A DNA stretch of 53,109 bases from Thermoplasmatota archaeon. GTDB taxonomy: Archaea > Thermoplasmatota > E2 > UBA202 > JdFR-43. Positions 52,118 to 53,109 of this stretch are shown here, one piece after another. Under the pieces are notes generated by a model. That model was given only the letters and a program-made list of their open reading frames with translations, did no database searches and had not been told where the DNA came from. A program made the translations under genes and the position numbers. The DNA lies in assembly GCA_029259055.1 (NCBI GenBank), contig JAPDJP010000002.1, positions 1 to 53,109 of the forward strand, written 5' to 3'. Position 1 is the first letter of the stretch, and each line of letters opens with the position of its first letter.

Positions 52118-52809
52118 TTTAGTAGCCTTGTTACAACCTCTCCTTTTGTAATTGCATTTAGTTTATCGTAAAGCTGGGTTTGCATACCAGCAGGTATTTC
52201 CAATATGCATTTAAAAGAACCATCTGATAACCATTCTTCCTTATGCATTTTTCCCATATTTATTAATTCTCCATATGCTCTACCAGCATATTGTGCTGGT
52301 ATTCTAATTTCAATTTTCACATTTTCAATACTAATTGGTAAGATAGGGCGAATGGCATCGATAACTTTCTTTATTTGTTCTTCAACCGGCTTGAAAGCAT
52401 CAATATGAACACCAGCTTCTTCAATAGCTCTTTCTATTCTATCTCTTGGATGAGGAAGTTTTGTTCTTGGATCCATTGAAGAACGAGCTATATAATCTAC
52501 TATTGCTTTTCTTTTCCTTTCTTGCATTTCTCTCCTCTGTTTAGTAGTTAGCTGGAAATCTCCTTCCTTTATAATTTTAATTGCTATTTCAGCAACATCT
52601 GTTGTCCCAAAAACTTCTTTTAATGATTCTTCTGAAGCTTTGTCTCCTTTTCTAGCATCTTTAAAAATTAAATCTATTGCCAGATAATCGAGAATATTTA
52701 TCTGCTTTCCTTCCAATATCATTTCCACCGCTTTTGGATCAACCAATATTTCAAAATGCTTTCCTTTCTTATCATATCTTGCAACAATTGCCTCCTCCAA
52801 TGAAACCAT
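52114..52809 (-). CDS. sbds: Ribosome maturation protein SBDS (Sdo1)
   Basis: A 231-aa SBDS protein. The N-terminal FYSH domain (ARYDKKGKHFEILVDPKAVEMILEG) is followed by the helical middle domain (LTTKQRREMQERKRKAIVDYIARSSMDPRTKLPHPRDRIERA) and the ferredoxin-like end. It releases eIF6 from new large subunits in eukaryotes, and archaeal members are conserved. The ATG overlaps the proteasome gene stop (TAATG). Confidence 0.97.
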   Translation of the reverse strand: MVSLEEAIVARYDKKGKHFEILVDPKAVEMILEGKQINILDYLAIDLIFKDARKGDKASEESLKEVFGTTDVAEIAIKIIKEGDFQLTTKQRREMQERKRKAIVDYIARSSMDPRTKLPHPRDRIERAIEEAGVHIDAFKPVEEQIKKVIDAIRPILPISIENVKIEIRIPAQYAGRAYGELINMGKMHKEEWLSDGSFKCILEIPAGMQTQLYDKLNAITKGEVVTRLLK

Positions 52810-53109
52810 TATTCCTCACCAACCATCTCAAAATATTTTTCAATGTCTTTTTGGGGTAATATACTAAATATTTTTCCTTCTTCTATTACTCCTATCTCAA
52901 CAGCTTTCTTTTCTATTTTCTTTTCTGTCGCATGCATCAAAGCCTTTAGCCCTAAAACAATCGCTTCATCTCTCTCCATCCCTTCCCTATAATTCTTCTC
53001 GAAATATTCTATTGCCAAATCTCTCCCTTCTCCTTCAGCGGTAGCTTTATATTCCATCATTGCTCCGGAAGGATCTGTTGCAAATAAGCGTGGTCCAGTA
53101 GAATCAACT
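52809..53109 (-). CDS. psmA: Proteasome alpha subunit, C-terminal part, partial
   Basis: The gene runs off the right edge of the window; about 99 codons are visible. The strand VDSTGPRLFATDPSGAMMEYKATAEGEGRD is the hallmark of archaeal alpha subunits. The tail follows with the helix LEKNY-like region (IEYFEKNYREGMERDEAIVLGLKAL) and ends in FEMVGEE. Alpha rings gate the 20S proteasome. It is the first visible gene of the psmA-SBDS-exosome superoperon. Confidence 0.95.
   Translation of the reverse strand, partial: VDSTGPRLFATDPSGAMMEYKATAEGEGRDLAIEYFEKNYREGMERDEAIVLGLKALMHATEKKIEKKAVEIGVIEEGKIFSILPQKDIEKYFEMVGEE

Noticed and set aside
1-53109. Search by eye for CRISPR arrays, insertion sequences, transposases and rRNA genes.
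   Set aside because: No regularly spaced repeats, no transposase motifs and no rRNA sequence were recognised; the only RNA gene found is tRNA-Gly.

Overview
The window is archaeal and AT-rich. Archaeal or archaeal/eukaryotic marker genes include the exosome (Rrp4, Rrp41, Rrp42), SBDS, a proteasome alpha subunit, RNA polymerase subunits K and P, eL43, uS2, Alba, KEOPS Pcc1, Dph2, an archaeal-type TyrRS, TIP49, TmcA and MfnA. Several genes have a TATA box about 25 nt upstream of the start codon (leaderless type), while others carry a clear Shine-Dalgarno. Many large secreted proteins with CARDB, DUF2341, PKD, beta-helix and clostripain-type domains suggest an uncultured euryarchaeon. A Thermoplasmatota-like lineage is my guess only; no 16S rRNA is present to place it.

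Layout. 1-2610: end of a malic enzyme, two small conserved genes (DUF167, Toprim), and a convergent secreted M14 carboxypeptidase. 2663-12556: a defence island. A type I restriction-modification system is split into two minus-strand blocks: hsdM - unknown ORF broken by one frameshift - hsdS - membrane protein, and mntA - hepT (HEPN/MNT toxin-antitoxin) - hsdR - DUF45 metalloprotease. A leaderless orphan antitoxin-like gene sits between the blocks. 12629-16753: radical SAM protein, MazG-like hydrolase with a 37-aa membrane peptide upstream, DUF373 and a site-2 protease. 16740-24168: two very large secreted proteins. 24352-28235: TmcA, an ASCH-domain protein and TIP49 in one overlapping plus-strand operon. 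28227-29571: isochorismatase-like hydrolase, uS2 and RpoK on the minus strand. 29792-34651: TrmO, a degenerate permease remnant, tRNA-Gly, a sialidase-like secreted protein, an ICMT-like methyltransferase, a clostripain pseudogene and Alba. 34745-44685: purH, purN, beta-helix proteins, a caspase-like secreted protein, TyrRS, DUF72, a receiver protein and an ATP-cone protein. 44680-53109: a long minus-strand cluster running psmA-SBDS-rrp4-rrp41-rrp42-eL43-rpoP-pcc1-NADP phosphatase-NAD kinase, then JAMM-mfnA-phosphoribosyltransferase-dph2.

How the parts work together. The right end is the classic archaeal RNA-processing, RNA-degradation and proteasome superoperon, extended by NADP homeostasis and a JAMM protease. 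The left third is defence against foreign DNA. The secreted proteins share domains: one C-terminal or N-terminal module with a GYLYI signature occurs in three of them, and one carbohydrate-binding-like domain occurs in both the caspase-like protein and the clostripain pseudogene. These look like one secretome built from a common set of parts.

The most interesting points are three. TmcA, which makes N4-acetylcytidine, overlaps an ASCH protein that retains the catalytic residues of the known N4-acetylcytidine amidohydrolase YqfB. An uncharacterised protein of about 525 aa, apparently broken by one homopolymer frameshift, sits inside the hsdM-hsdS operon. A membrane protein is translationally coupled to hsdS.
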